Assembly (NCBI GenBank): GCA_965200895.1
Contig: CBDAVM010000002.1
Span: 372,001-436,000 of the forward strand
Direction: 5' to 3'
DNA length: 64,000 nt
Source: WTFV01 sp965200895
GTDB taxonomy: Bacteria > Acidobacteriota > Vicinamibacteria > Vicinamibacterales > UBA8438
A model generated the notes under the pieces. That model saw nothing but the letters and a program-made list of their open reading frames with translations. It was not told where the DNA came from and made no database searches. This document shows positions 33,300-41,291 of this stretch, one piece after another. Positions within the stretch are counted from its first letter, which is position 1, and each line of letters begins with the position of its first letter. The translations under genes were made by a program, and so were the position numbers.

Positions 33300-33946
33300 T
33301 GATGAAATTCCCGCCGGATGTCGTCGCAGTTCGACCGTCCGAGACGGAGCCAAGTGGTCCGATGGTTCGCCTTCGTGTCGAAGCCGTTCGGGAGCGATAT
33401 CCCGATCAGGTTGCTCAGCAAATAGCGAGTCTTTTGCGGAAACGCCGCTCGAAGTCGTCGCGCATCGGAAACCTGCGATGTTGGCCTGATCTCTCGTAGC
33501 AGCACGGTGGATCTCGATGTCGGGCGACGGTCTCCGACCTCCGGCGCTTGCGAGGAGAGTTCCGAAATCGCCATATCCCGGTTTCTCCGGATCCAGGTGC
33601 GGATCGATGAAGAGAATCGTGTTCGACCAGCGGAGCACCAGACGGAGCTGTTCTTCGTAATCGGTCCCTGTGCGCGCAAGCATGATCGATGGGCTCCGGG
33701 CGGCCCACCACGGGGCGATACCGGTACGGTCGGGGTCCAGCGCCGCGACAACGACCGGCAGGATCTGGGAGATGCCGACGCCGACATCGGACAGTCGCAC
33801 CGGCAACCCGGTCTTCGTGGTGACGAGTTCGGGCTCTTGCCGTGGCTGTCTCGCGGCCAAGGCAGCGGCGAGTTCATCGACTTCCATCCGTGTGAAGTCG
33901 TGTCGCTCCATTTGGTCACAACCTTCTTCAGGCGGCGGTAATCCAT
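33300..33946 (-). pseudogene. Fused remnant: AAA-ATPase piece plus phospholipase-D-like domain
   Basis: Reading the minus strand, MDYRRLKKVVTK and, after a shift, LVTTKTGLPVRLSDVGVGISQILPVVVAAL come from an ATPase of the DUF3696/AAA type. They run into TDYEEQLRLVLRWSNTILFIDPHLDPEKPGYGDFGTLL, then DDFERRFRKRL, then YLLSNLIGISLPNGFD and LGRSNCDDIRREF, each in a different frame. The second part resembles HKD-like or phospholipase-D-like proteins encoded beside ATPases. At least three frameshifts and an internal deletion show it is dead. Lower G+C than the flanks. Confidence 0.55.
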
Positions 33947-34100
33947 CCGCGCCCGATCCACGCGCATCGGAATATCGTCGATGTTGGAATGCTGACCTGC
34001 GTTGCGATCCGGTCAGCGTTCCTGCCGCAGGAGCTGTAAAGGTCGAGTATCTTCGTTCCAAAAGCAAGCACCGTGCCACCTTCGGGCAGGCACCGTGCCG

Positions 34101-34290
34101 TCATCGGCTCCGTGCGTGGGGCGGAAGGGTCACGCCGTAGCGCCGCACCCAGTTGGTGAGCGTCTGGTAGCGCTCGCCGCCTGGAGCTCGCGCACGTTGC
34201 CCGGCCAGGTGTGCTGCAACAGAAGGTTCCTTGCTGACGGAGAAAGACGCTTTGGTTCGGAAGACCGGAGGCGATTGACGGCGGGAATTG
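34101..34290 (-). pseudogene. Sigma-54-dependent activator C-terminal fragment
   Basis: RLSPSARNLLLQHTWPGNVRELQ is the classical end of the NtrC-family AAA+ domain. After a shift, GGERYQTLTNWVRRYGVTLP reads like a terminal DNA-binding helix region. Nothing upstream belongs to it, because the intact permease begins 12 bases away. A gene relic. Confidence 0.6.
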
Positions 34291-34302
34291 GGCAGTCTGC
34301 GG

Positions 34303-35064
34303 TCACTCCCAGCGGAACACCCGGGACGCGACGGCGGTGGCCACCGCGAAGACCAGGAGGAGCACCGCCACGTCGCCGACATGCGCCGACCACGGCTCGC
34401 CGCTCCAGATGCCGCGCAGCAGCGATACGGCGTAGGTCAGGGGCAGGAATCGCGCGACCGTCTCCAGGGCCGGGGGCAGCGTGTCGAGCGGCGTGAAGAG
34501 CCCGGACACGGGGATCATCGGGTAGAGCAGCAGCGCCCCGAGCGGCTGCGCGAAGCGGGCGGTCGGGACCACGCTGGCGATGACGAAGCCGATGGAGAGC
34601 AGGCTCCAGGTGCTGAGGACGAGCGCGGCGGTGAACGCGGCCAGCGGGGCGTCGACGCCAACCGGGTAGAAGCGCCGGCCGACCAGCACCATCAGACCGA
34701 GGGTGGCGGCCGTGAACATCAGCTTGACGAGGACATGCGCGAGCAGGATGGTCGCCGGACGCACCGGCGTGGCCCGCAGCCGCTTGAGGATTCCGCCTTC
34801 GCGGTAGATGGCGATGATGGTCACCAGCGAGAGGACGGCGCTCAGGGTGATCAGCACGGCGACGAACACCGGCAGGTCGGTCCGCAGGAAGGCGATGTCG
34901 CCGGGGGCGGCGTCCTGCGCCGCGCGCGCATCGCCGCCGCCGAGGGCGATGCGGCCCACCACGAGGAAGAGCAGCACCGGCACGGCGACCGACCCGAAGA
35001 CGCCGAGCGGCTCGCGGACGAAGATCTTCGTCTCGAGCCACACGAGTTGCGCCAGATGCCGCAT
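34303..35064 (-). CDS. ABC-2 type transporter permease
   Basis: 253 residues with six hydrophobic helices (about 20-40, 62-84, 105-130, 138-160, 165-185, 225-247). The typical ABC-2 signatures are seen: a YREGGILKRLRATPVRP loop, then PMIPVSGLFTPLDTLPPALETVARFLPLTYAVSLLRG. It exports drugs, lipids or polymers together with the ATPase encoded upstream at 35243-36163. The two genes are 178 bases apart on the same strand. It looks intact although it sits among pseudogenes. Confidence 0.85.
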   Translation of the reverse strand: MRHLAQLVWLETKIFVREPLGVFGSVAVPVLLFLVVGRIALGGGDARAAQDAAPGDIAFLRTDLPVFVAVLITLSAVLSLVTIIAIYREGGILKRLRATPVRPATILLAHVLVKLMFTAATLGLMVLVGRRFYPVGVDAPLAAFTAALVLSTWSLLSIGFVIASVVPTARFAQPLGALLLYPMIPVSGLFTPLDTLPPALETVARFLPLTYAVSLLRGIWSGEPWSAHVGDVAVLLLVFAVATAVASRVFRWE

Positions 35065-35242
35065 CGTCGTTCCTCCTGCCCGGACACTGCCGCCGCAGAC
35101 GCCCGGTCCACCGATGCGCCGCCGGTTCGCCTCGCGCCTTGTCGCGTCATCGTTCGTTCGGCGCCCCCGCCGTCTCCGATTCCGGACAGCCGCGGAGGCT
35201 CGGCCTGCATGCGGCGCGTCATCGTGCGTCTCGCCGCCGCTC

Positions 35243-36163
35243 TCAACCGCGGATCGACCGGCCGGTCAACGTCAGGAAGACGTCCTCCAGCGTCGGCAGT
35301 ACGGTGCGGAACTCCGAGACCGGCATGCGGTGCTCGGAGACGGCGTGGATGATGTCGGTGATCAGCGCGTCGCCCCGGCCGTCGATCGTGTAGCGGTTCC
35401 CCTCGTTCCGGACCGCCGTCACGCTCTCGACCGCAGCGAAGCGGTCGCCGGCGGCGGGAAGGTCCGTCGCGACGACGACGGTCCGCTGCGGGCAGTGGCG
35501 CTCGACCAGCGCCGCGGGTCGGTCGAGGTCGACGATCCGGCCGTGGTCGAGGATCGCCACGCGGTCGCACAGGCGCTCGGCCTCCTCCATCAGGTGGGTC
35601 GTCAGGAAGACCGTCTTGCCGCGGCCCCGGATGCCGCGCACGAGGTCCCAGATCGCGCGCCGCGCCTGCGGGTCGAGGCCCGTCGTCAGCTCGTCGAGAA
35701 ACACCACCTCGGGGTCGTTCACCAGCGCCAGGGTGATGAACAGGCGCTGCTTCTGCCCGCCCGACAGGGTCATGAACCAGGCGTCGCGCCGGTCGTCGAG
35801 CCCGAGCTGCCGCAACAGCGGGCCGCCTGCGGCCGCGGTCGGATAGAGCGACTGCCAGAAGGCGACCGCCTCGCGCACCTTGATCCGCTTCTGGAGCTGC
35901 GCCTCCTGCAGTTGCACGCCGATGCGGAGCTGCAGCGCCCGCCGGTCGCGGACCGGGTCGAGTCCGAGCACCGCGATCCGGCCGGCGTCCGGCGCGCGCA
36001 GCCCCTCGACGCACTCCATCGTCGTGGTCTTGCCGGCGCCGTTCGGTCCGATGAGGCCGAAGATCTCGCCGCGCCGCACGGTGAACGAGACGTCGTCGGC
36101 CGCGACGGTCGCGCCGTACGCCTTGCGGAGCGCGTCGACCTCGATGACGTGGTCAGGACTCAT
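35243..36163 (-). CDS. ABC transporter ATP-binding protein (DrrA/CcmA type)
   Basis: 306 residues. Walker A GPNGAGKTT (about 39-47), Q-loop region VQLQEAQL, signature LSGGQKQRL (about 133), Walker B VVFLDELTTGLD and H-loop TTHLMEEAERLCDR are all present. The Walker B proline is replaced (LDEL for LDEP). A C-terminal domain of about 80 residues ends DVFLTLTGRSIRG, as in DrrA-type exporters. With the downstream permease it forms a two-gene efflux system. Start ATG 36161-36163. Confidence 0.9.
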   Translation of the reverse strand: MSPDHVIEVDALRKAYGATVAADDVSFTVRRGEIFGLIGPNGAGKTTTMECVEGLRAPDAGRIAVLGLDPVRDRRALQLRIGVQLQEAQLQKRIKVREAVAFWQSLYPTAAAGGPLLRQLGLDDRRDAWFMTLSGGQKQRLFITLALVNDPEVVFLDELTTGLDPQARRAIWDLVRGIRGRGKTVFLTTHLMEEAERLCDRVAILDHGRIVDLDRPAALVERHCPQRTVVVATDLPAAGDRFAAVESVTAVRNEGNRYTIDGRGDALITDIIHAVSEHRMPVSEFRTVLPTLEDVFLTLTGRSIRG

Positions 36164-36256
36164 GCGGTCGGACGCCGGGCTTCGGCGGCAGGCCGGACAG
36201 CGTGACGCCGACGAGACCGCGGTCGGACGCCGTGCATGGGCGGCGGCGAGCGGACC

Positions 36257-36522
36257 TCAGCGGTAGAGGTTGCGGCGGTGGGCTGCACCGAGTACCAGTA
36301 CGACCAGCCGTTCGTCTTCGATGCGACAGACGAGGCGGTAGGCGCCGATGCGGTAGCGCCACATGCCCGTGCGGTCGTGACGCAGCGGGCGACCGAAACG
36401 CCGGGGATCCGCGTCCGTCCGAATCCGTTCGGACAGGTAGCGGAGGATGGTCTGTTGCGCGACGCGATCGAGCCGCCGAAGCTCGCGACGGGCACGCTCG
36501 TCCCATCAACGTTCCAGATCAA
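36257..36522 (-). pseudogene. RelE/ParE-family toxin with a one-base frameshift
   Basis: A TTG start inside the antitoxin end reads IWNV. One lost base then moves the frame to WDERARRELRRLDRVAQQ, RPLRHDRTGMWRYRIGAYRLVCRIEDERLVVLVL and AAHRRNLYR, an otherwise perfect RelE. In the functional frame the codon before WDE is a TGA shared with the antitoxin stop. No start codon exists between this TGA and the middle of the domain, so the toxin is probably not made unless translation slips. Confidence 0.75.
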
Positions 36523-36730
36523 CCTCCGCCTCCAGGTCCTCGTGAGACCATCGTCCGGCGGGCGCGGCCAGTCGTTCCTCGGCCAGATGGAGGTCTTCGA
36601 GGTCCTCGAGGTGGGTCAGGATCGCCTCGCGTGCATGGAAGGTCTTGGTGCGTCCGGTCCGGCGGGCCAGTTCGGTCAGACGCTGCTCGATCTCCCTGGG
36701 CAACCGAATCGCCAGCATGTGCTCTCTCAT
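36506..36730 (-). CDS. RHH/CopG-type antitoxin (RelB-like)
   Basis: 74 residues: LAIRLPREIEQRLTELARRTGRTKTFHAREAILTHLEDLEDLHLAEERL. This is the ribbon-helix-helix pattern of DUF6290/RelB-like antitoxins, with an acidic toxin-binding tail (SHEDLEAEVDLER). It overlaps the RelE frame, the classic antitoxin-first order. The ATG at 36716-36718 (MLAIRLP) is an alternative start. It is apparently intact while its toxin is broken. Confidence 0.75.
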   Translation of the reverse strand: MREHMLAIRLPREIEQRLTELARRTGRTKTFHAREAILTHLEDLEDLHLAEERLAAPAGRWSHEDLEAEVDLER

Positions 36731-36969
36731 GCGGTGCTGTACGTGGACAGCGAGTCTACCGCTGCCGATCGAGCGGTGTCCACAGGCCGCTCGCGACCGG
36801 CGGCGGCCTGACTGACCGTGGTACGCCTTCTCGCAACAGGATCAGCCACAATCGGATGCCCGACCCACCGGGTCAGGCTTGGCCATCGATCGGACGCTGC
36901 GAATAGACTACGCCGCATGGAAGCGTGCGCCCAACGAATGGTCCTGCCGTCGGGCCGGGTGGTCCGTTC

Positions 36970-37092
36970 GTGATCACGCGAATCGAGATCGACGGTTTCA
37001 AGACCTTCGAGCGATTCACGCTCGACCTGCGTCCGTTCACGGCGGTGGTGGGGCCGAACGCATCCGGCAATCGGAGGGTGAATCGGATGTAA
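36970..37092 (+). pseudogene. AAA-family ATPase N-terminal fragment
   Basis: GTG start, then ITRIEIDGFKTFERFTLDL and TAVVGPNASG, the N-terminal strand and Walker A of SMC/OLD-like AAA ATPases. The frame stops four codons after the truncated P-loop (GPNASGN, lacking the K-S/T). It is followed by the DUF4276 relic, its usual partner, and matches the family of the C-terminal fragment at 31944-32775. Confidence 0.65.
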
Positions 37093-37229
37093 TCGAGATC
37101 CGTCAGGACGGTCCGGGAAAGAGGGTCGTGGCTTCGGACGTCGTATCCACGCTGGCGCCGGAAACGAAGACGCGGATTTCCAGAACGCGGATGAGACGCG
37201 AAGTCTCCAGCGATACGGAGAAGGGTTTC

Positions 37230-37776
37230 TCAGGGCTTACCCGTTCACGGCCCAGCGTCGTCCTCGGTGGGAGGGAGCGATCGGTAGAGGCAGTCGCCGC
37301 CGAGGCGTGCGGCAGTCGCGAAGCGTTCCACATCGTGTTCGTGCATGCGGACACGGGAGGCCGGGGCCAACGGAAGCAGATCGCCGGCCGAAGCGCCGCC
37401 TACTGCGAGAAGATGCACGCACTGTGCGGGTTTCCTGCAGAGCGATGCGTGCTGCTGCGACCGGACTCCATGACGGAGTCCTGGGCGTTGGCCGATCCGC
37501 GAGCGGTACTCGACACCCTCGGATATCGCGGCGATCCATCGGTACTACGAGCTGCCGGCGGGCGCGGAGCAGGCAGAGGCGCATCCGAATCCGAAGACCT
37601 GCCTCGACTCGGCGCTCCGCTCTGTGCGAGGGCCTCGAAAGGGACGGGCTGCAGCGCTCCTGCCTGCCATCGCCCAACGACAGTCGCTTGACGTCCTGCG
37701 ACGATCGAAATCGTTTCGACAGTTCGAATGCGATCTCGATGCCGCTCTGGGCGATTTGGGTATCCTGCCGGCGTAG
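37230..37776 (+). pseudogene. DUF4276 (TOPRIM-like) protein, frameshifted
   Basis: FHIVFVHADTGGRGQRKQ, FPAERCVLLRPDSMTESWALADP and AVLDTLGYRGDP are in one frame. After a shift near 37545 the reading continues as CLDSALRSVRGPRKGRAAALLPAIAQRQSLDVLRRSKSFRQFECDLDAALGDL to TAG 37774-37776. Together these match DUF4276, whose genes commonly follow AAA ATPases. The N-terminus is not clearly present. Confidence 0.6.
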
Positions 37777-37796
37777 CAGTTCGTGGGCCGGCGGGT

Positions 37797-39485
37797 TCAC
37801 TTTTCCCGGAACACCACCTCCAGCCCGTCCAGCACCGGCTGCCGCCGGAAGCGGACCACCGCCAGCGCCGCCTCGGCCACCAGCCACACGGCGAGTGTGA
37901 AGATGGTCGCGCCGGTGGCCAGCAGCAGCCACTGGCCGGCGCTCCAGAAGTCGGCCAGGTTGACGCTCATCACGGTCAGGGTCGACAACAGCATGAACAC
38001 CATCGGCGCCGCCGTGTAAACGAGCGGCCGGCCGCGGCGGAGCAGGTAGAGGGTGACGGCCAGCAGGGCCAGGCCGGCGAGGAGCTGGTTCGTGGTGCCG
38101 AAGAGCTGCCACAGGATCAGCCCCGCGAACTCGCCGTCCACCTGGATGAAGGCGAAGGCCCAGATGGCGACGACCGCGACACCCGACGCGACGTAGCGGT
38201 TGGAGAGGGCGCCGACGCCGAGCGTGTCGCCCATCTCGGACACGTTGTAGCGCAGCAGACGGGTGGCGGAATCGAGCGACGTGAGGGCGAACGAGACGAC
38301 GATGACGGCGACGAACGTGCCGCCGACCGCCTCGGGAATGCCGAGCGTCTGCAGGAAGTGCGTCGTGCCGCGGATGAAGGCGGCGATGTTGTTGCCGAGG
38401 CTGTCGGCCGCCTGCCAGCTCACGTAGCGCTCGGCCCACGCTTCGCGCGAGACGAACCCCGCCGTGCAGGCCAGCACCGCCATCAGGCCGAGGAGCGATT
38501 CCCCGATCATCGCGCCGTAGCCGACGAAGCGGGCGTCGCCCTCGGAGGCGAGCTGCTTGGCGGTGGAGCCGGACGACATCAGCGCGTGGAAGCCGCTGGC
38601 CGCACCGCAGGCGATGACGACGAAGACGAAGGGGACGATGGGCGGCGCTCCCATCGGGGCGAGGTCCACCGCCGGGGCGGCGAACGACGGGTTGGTGGCG
38701 ACGAAACCGACGTACATCGCGCCCATGCCGACATAGAGCAGCAGGCTGTTGAGGTAGTCCCGCGGCTGCAGCAGCAGCCATACCGGGAGCACGCTGGCCC
38801 CGAAGGCGTAGGCCAGCAGCAGCCATTTCCACTGCGCCAGCGACGGTCCGACGACCGGCTGGCGGATGCCGAGCGCCGCCAGTCCCATCGCGACGGCGAG
38901 GCCGGCGACGGTCAGGCTGCGGATGCTCCACCCGCCGCGGTGCACGGCGACGCCCATCGCGGCGGCGACGACGATCAGCGCGCCGCTCGGCAGCACCGCC
39001 TGCGGGTAGAAGTCGGGCGAGAAGAGCACCGCGATGACGTGGACGAACACCCCCATCGCCAGCGCGATCAGAAAGAAGATGACCAGGTGGAAGAGCGTCC
39101 TGCCGCGCGGCCCGACGAGGTTCTCGGTCACCTTCCCGAGCGACATCCCGCGGGCCCGGATGGAGACCACCAGCGCGCCGAAATCGTGCACCGCACCCAC
39201 GAAGATGGCGCCGACGACCACCCACAGCATCGCCGGCAGCCAGCCCCAAATGACCGCGATGGCGGGCCCCAGCATCGGCGACAGCCCGGTGATCGACGCG
39301 TACTGGTGCCCGAACAGCACGTAGCGGTTGGCTGGCACGTAGTCGATCTCGTCGCGCAGGCGGACGGCCGGGGTCGGGCGCGCCGGGTCGATCGTGAAGA
39401 CCCGCTCGGCGAGGAAGCGCGCGTAGAGGCGGTAGGCGGCCAGGTAGGCCGCGATGCAGATCAGGGCGGCGAGCAGGGGAGACAC
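37797..39485 (-). CDS. cstA: CstA-family carbon starvation / peptide-pyruvate transporter
   Basis: 562 residues with about 16 hydrophobic helices. CstA hallmarks are clear: YVPANRYVLFGHQYASITGLSPMLGPAIAVIWGWLPAMLWV, GAVHDFGALVVSIRARG, SGFHALMSSGSTAKQLASEGDARFVGYGAMIGE and FALTSLDSATRLLRYNVSEM. Characterised members import pyruvate or peptides in nutrient limitation. It is somewhat shorter than E. coli CstA, in line with many non-enterobacterial members. A TAGAAT box (39492-39497, minus strand) lies only seven bases before the ATG, again suggesting a leaderless message. Confidence 0.9.
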   Translation of the reverse strand: MSPLLAALICIAAYLAAYRLYARFLAERVFTIDPARPTPAVRLRDEIDYVPANRYVLFGHQYASITGLSPMLGPAIAVIWGWLPAMLWVVVGAIFVGAVHDFGALVVSIRARGMSLGKVTENLVGPRGRTLFHLVIFFLIALAMGVFVHVIAVLFSPDFYPQAVLPSGALIVVAAAMGVAVHRGGWSIRSLTVAGLAVAMGLAALGIRQPVVGPSLAQWKWLLLAYAFGASVLPVWLLLQPRDYLNSLLLYVGMGAMYVGFVATNPSFAAPAVDLAPMGAPPIVPFVFVVIACGAASGFHALMSSGSTAKQLASEGDARFVGYGAMIGESLLGLMAVLACTAGFVSREAWAERYVSWQAADSLGNNIAAFIRGTTHFLQTLGIPEAVGGTFVAVIVVSFALTSLDSATRLLRYNVSEMGDTLGVGALSNRYVASGVAVVAIWAFAFIQVDGEFAGLILWQLFGTTNQLLAGLALLAVTLYLLRRGRPLVYTAAPMVFMLLSTLTVMSVNLADFWSAGQWLLLATGATIFTLAVWLVAEAALAVVRFRRQPVLDGLEVVFREK

Positions 39486-39587
39486 GGCCCTATTCTACGG
39501 GTTCGCTCCGCGGTTGAACGGACAGGCGGCGATACCAAACGCTGTCAGAATTGCTTCTGGTAGCGCCATATGACATCCTGATGTCGA

Positions 39588-40757
39588 ATGGTACGCAGAG
39601 GCCATTGGATCGAGGCCATCGAGCACCTGTGGTGGGAGAAGCCGGTGGTCTGGCTCTCCGGCGTCCGGCGGGTCGGCAAGACCTTCCTGTGCCGGTCACT
39701 GCCCGAGGTCGAGTACTTCGACTGCGAACTGCCCAGCCACCGGCGCGTGCTCGACGATCCGGAGCGGTTCCTCCGCGACATCGGCGACCGGCGGATCGTC
39801 GTCGACGAGATTCAGCGCCTGCCCAACCCGTCGGAGCTGCTCAAGATCGCGGCGGACCACCACCCGCGGGCGCGCATCGTGGCGACGGGGTCGTCGTCGC
39901 TCGGCGCCTCTCGGCGCTTCCGCGATACGCTCACCGACCGCAAGCGCGATCTGCGGTTGACGCCGATGATCCTGCAGGACGAGCAGGAGTTCGGCGCGCG
40001 CGGCATCGACCACCGCTTCCGGAACGGCGGGTTGCCGCCTTTCTACCTCGCCGAGGCGCCCGCGGAACACGGGTATCAGGAGTGGCTCGACTCTTACTAG
40101 GCCCGTGACATCCAGGAGCTGTTCCGCCTCGAGCGACGCTGGTCGTTCCTGCGGTTCGTCGAGCTGGTTCTGGCCGGCAGCGGCGGCGTTTTCGAGGCCG
40201 CGCGGTTCGCCCGTCCCTGCGAGGTCAGCCGCACCACCGTGGTCAACTACCTGCGGGTGCTCGAGGACACGTTCATCGTGCAGGTCGTCAGACCCTACAG
40301 CACGCGGCTCGCCACCGAGATCGTGGCGGCGCCCAAGGTCTACGGGTTCGACACCGGGTTCGTGCGCCTGTTCAAGGGCTGGGACCGCCTGCGGGACGAG
40401 GACCGCGGCCTGCTGTGGGAGCACTACGTGCTCAACGAGTATCTGGCGCGGACAGCGCAGGGGCGCGTGCGGTACTGGCGCGACAAGCGCGGCCACGAGG
40501 TCGACTTCGTCGTCGGCGGGCGGGACGGCGCGCCCGCGGCGATCGAATGCAAGTGGCGCGCCGCCGGCTTCGACGCCCGCAACCTGCAGGCCTTTCGCCG
40601 GCGGTATCCGCGCGGCGCCAACTTCGTGGTGACTGACGACACGACGATTTCCCACGTCCGCGACTACCGGGGGATCACGGTTCGCTTCGTGAGCCTGCCG
40701 GAGCTGATCCGGCGCGTCACGGCGCCGCGCGACGGCCCCGAGGCGGCCGGCGGATGA
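39588..40757 (+). pseudogene. AAA ATPase with DUF4143, interrupted by an amber codon
   Basis: The first 170 codons give an AAA domain (VVWLSGVRRVGKTFL Walker A, RIVVDEIQRLPNPSELL, ARIVATGSSSLG) ending at TAG 40098-40100. The same frame goes on without a gap as ARDIQELFRLERRWSFLRFVELV, TTVVNYLRVLEDTFIV, GFDTGFVRLF and RDKRGHEVDFVVGG, the DUF4143 nuclease-like half. One nonsense codon after SY is the only lesion. Such proteins are widespread, mobile and of unclear role. Possible readthrough cannot be excluded. Confidence 0.8.
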
Positions 40758-41291
40758 GGCCGCGACCCGTGCGTGCGCCGTCGGTGGGAGGCGTCGGGCT
40801 ACGTCGATATCCGTTTCAGGAATGGCACGACTACCACACTCGATCTGAGTTTCTCGTCGGACACCCGCGGTACCGCCCGGCAAGAGAGCAGGCAGCCTGG
40901 CGGCTGTTACGCGATCATGTCGGGTAACTTCTCAATCTTGTTCTAAATCTAAACAAGATGGACATGGAAATGCTTGATGCGCAGGCCGACCCGGAACACC
41001 GACGATGCGGAGGTCATGCTGACGATCCACGCCGCCGGGCTTCAGGAGGAGAGCATTCGTGACGACCGATGAAGGCGCTGCGGCGTCCACCCGAACACTG
41101 CCCGCTCACCACATCCGGGACGTGGCGGCGTTCGCCGGCACCGAGCGCGGCGAGGCGCCCCGGCGCGTTCGGGGGCGTGCGCGAGCCCAGTGCGGGGGAC
41201 GAGATGGAATCGTGTACTGTAGGTCGGAATCACGTCCCGTCTCCCCACGGACGGGTTCCGACGGGACGCGTCCCGGAGGCTCGCTTTTACC
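40758..41291. other. Lower-GC spacer with small frames and an AT-rich hairpin
   Basis: A 534-base gap. It holds an 8-bp hairpin, 40935-40942 with 40952-40959 (ATCTTGTT/AACAAGAT), in a local AT-rich patch. A 57-codon GTG frame, 40773-40946 (YVDIRFRNGTTTTLDLSFSS), and an overlapping frame (RYPFQEWHDYHTRSEFLVGH) both look protein-like, but neither is recognised. Probably gene debris. Confidence 0.35.

Noticed and set aside
37728..39563. 611-codon plus-strand frame opposite cstA
   Set aside because: His/Asp/Gln-rich antisense shadow of a clear membrane transporter.
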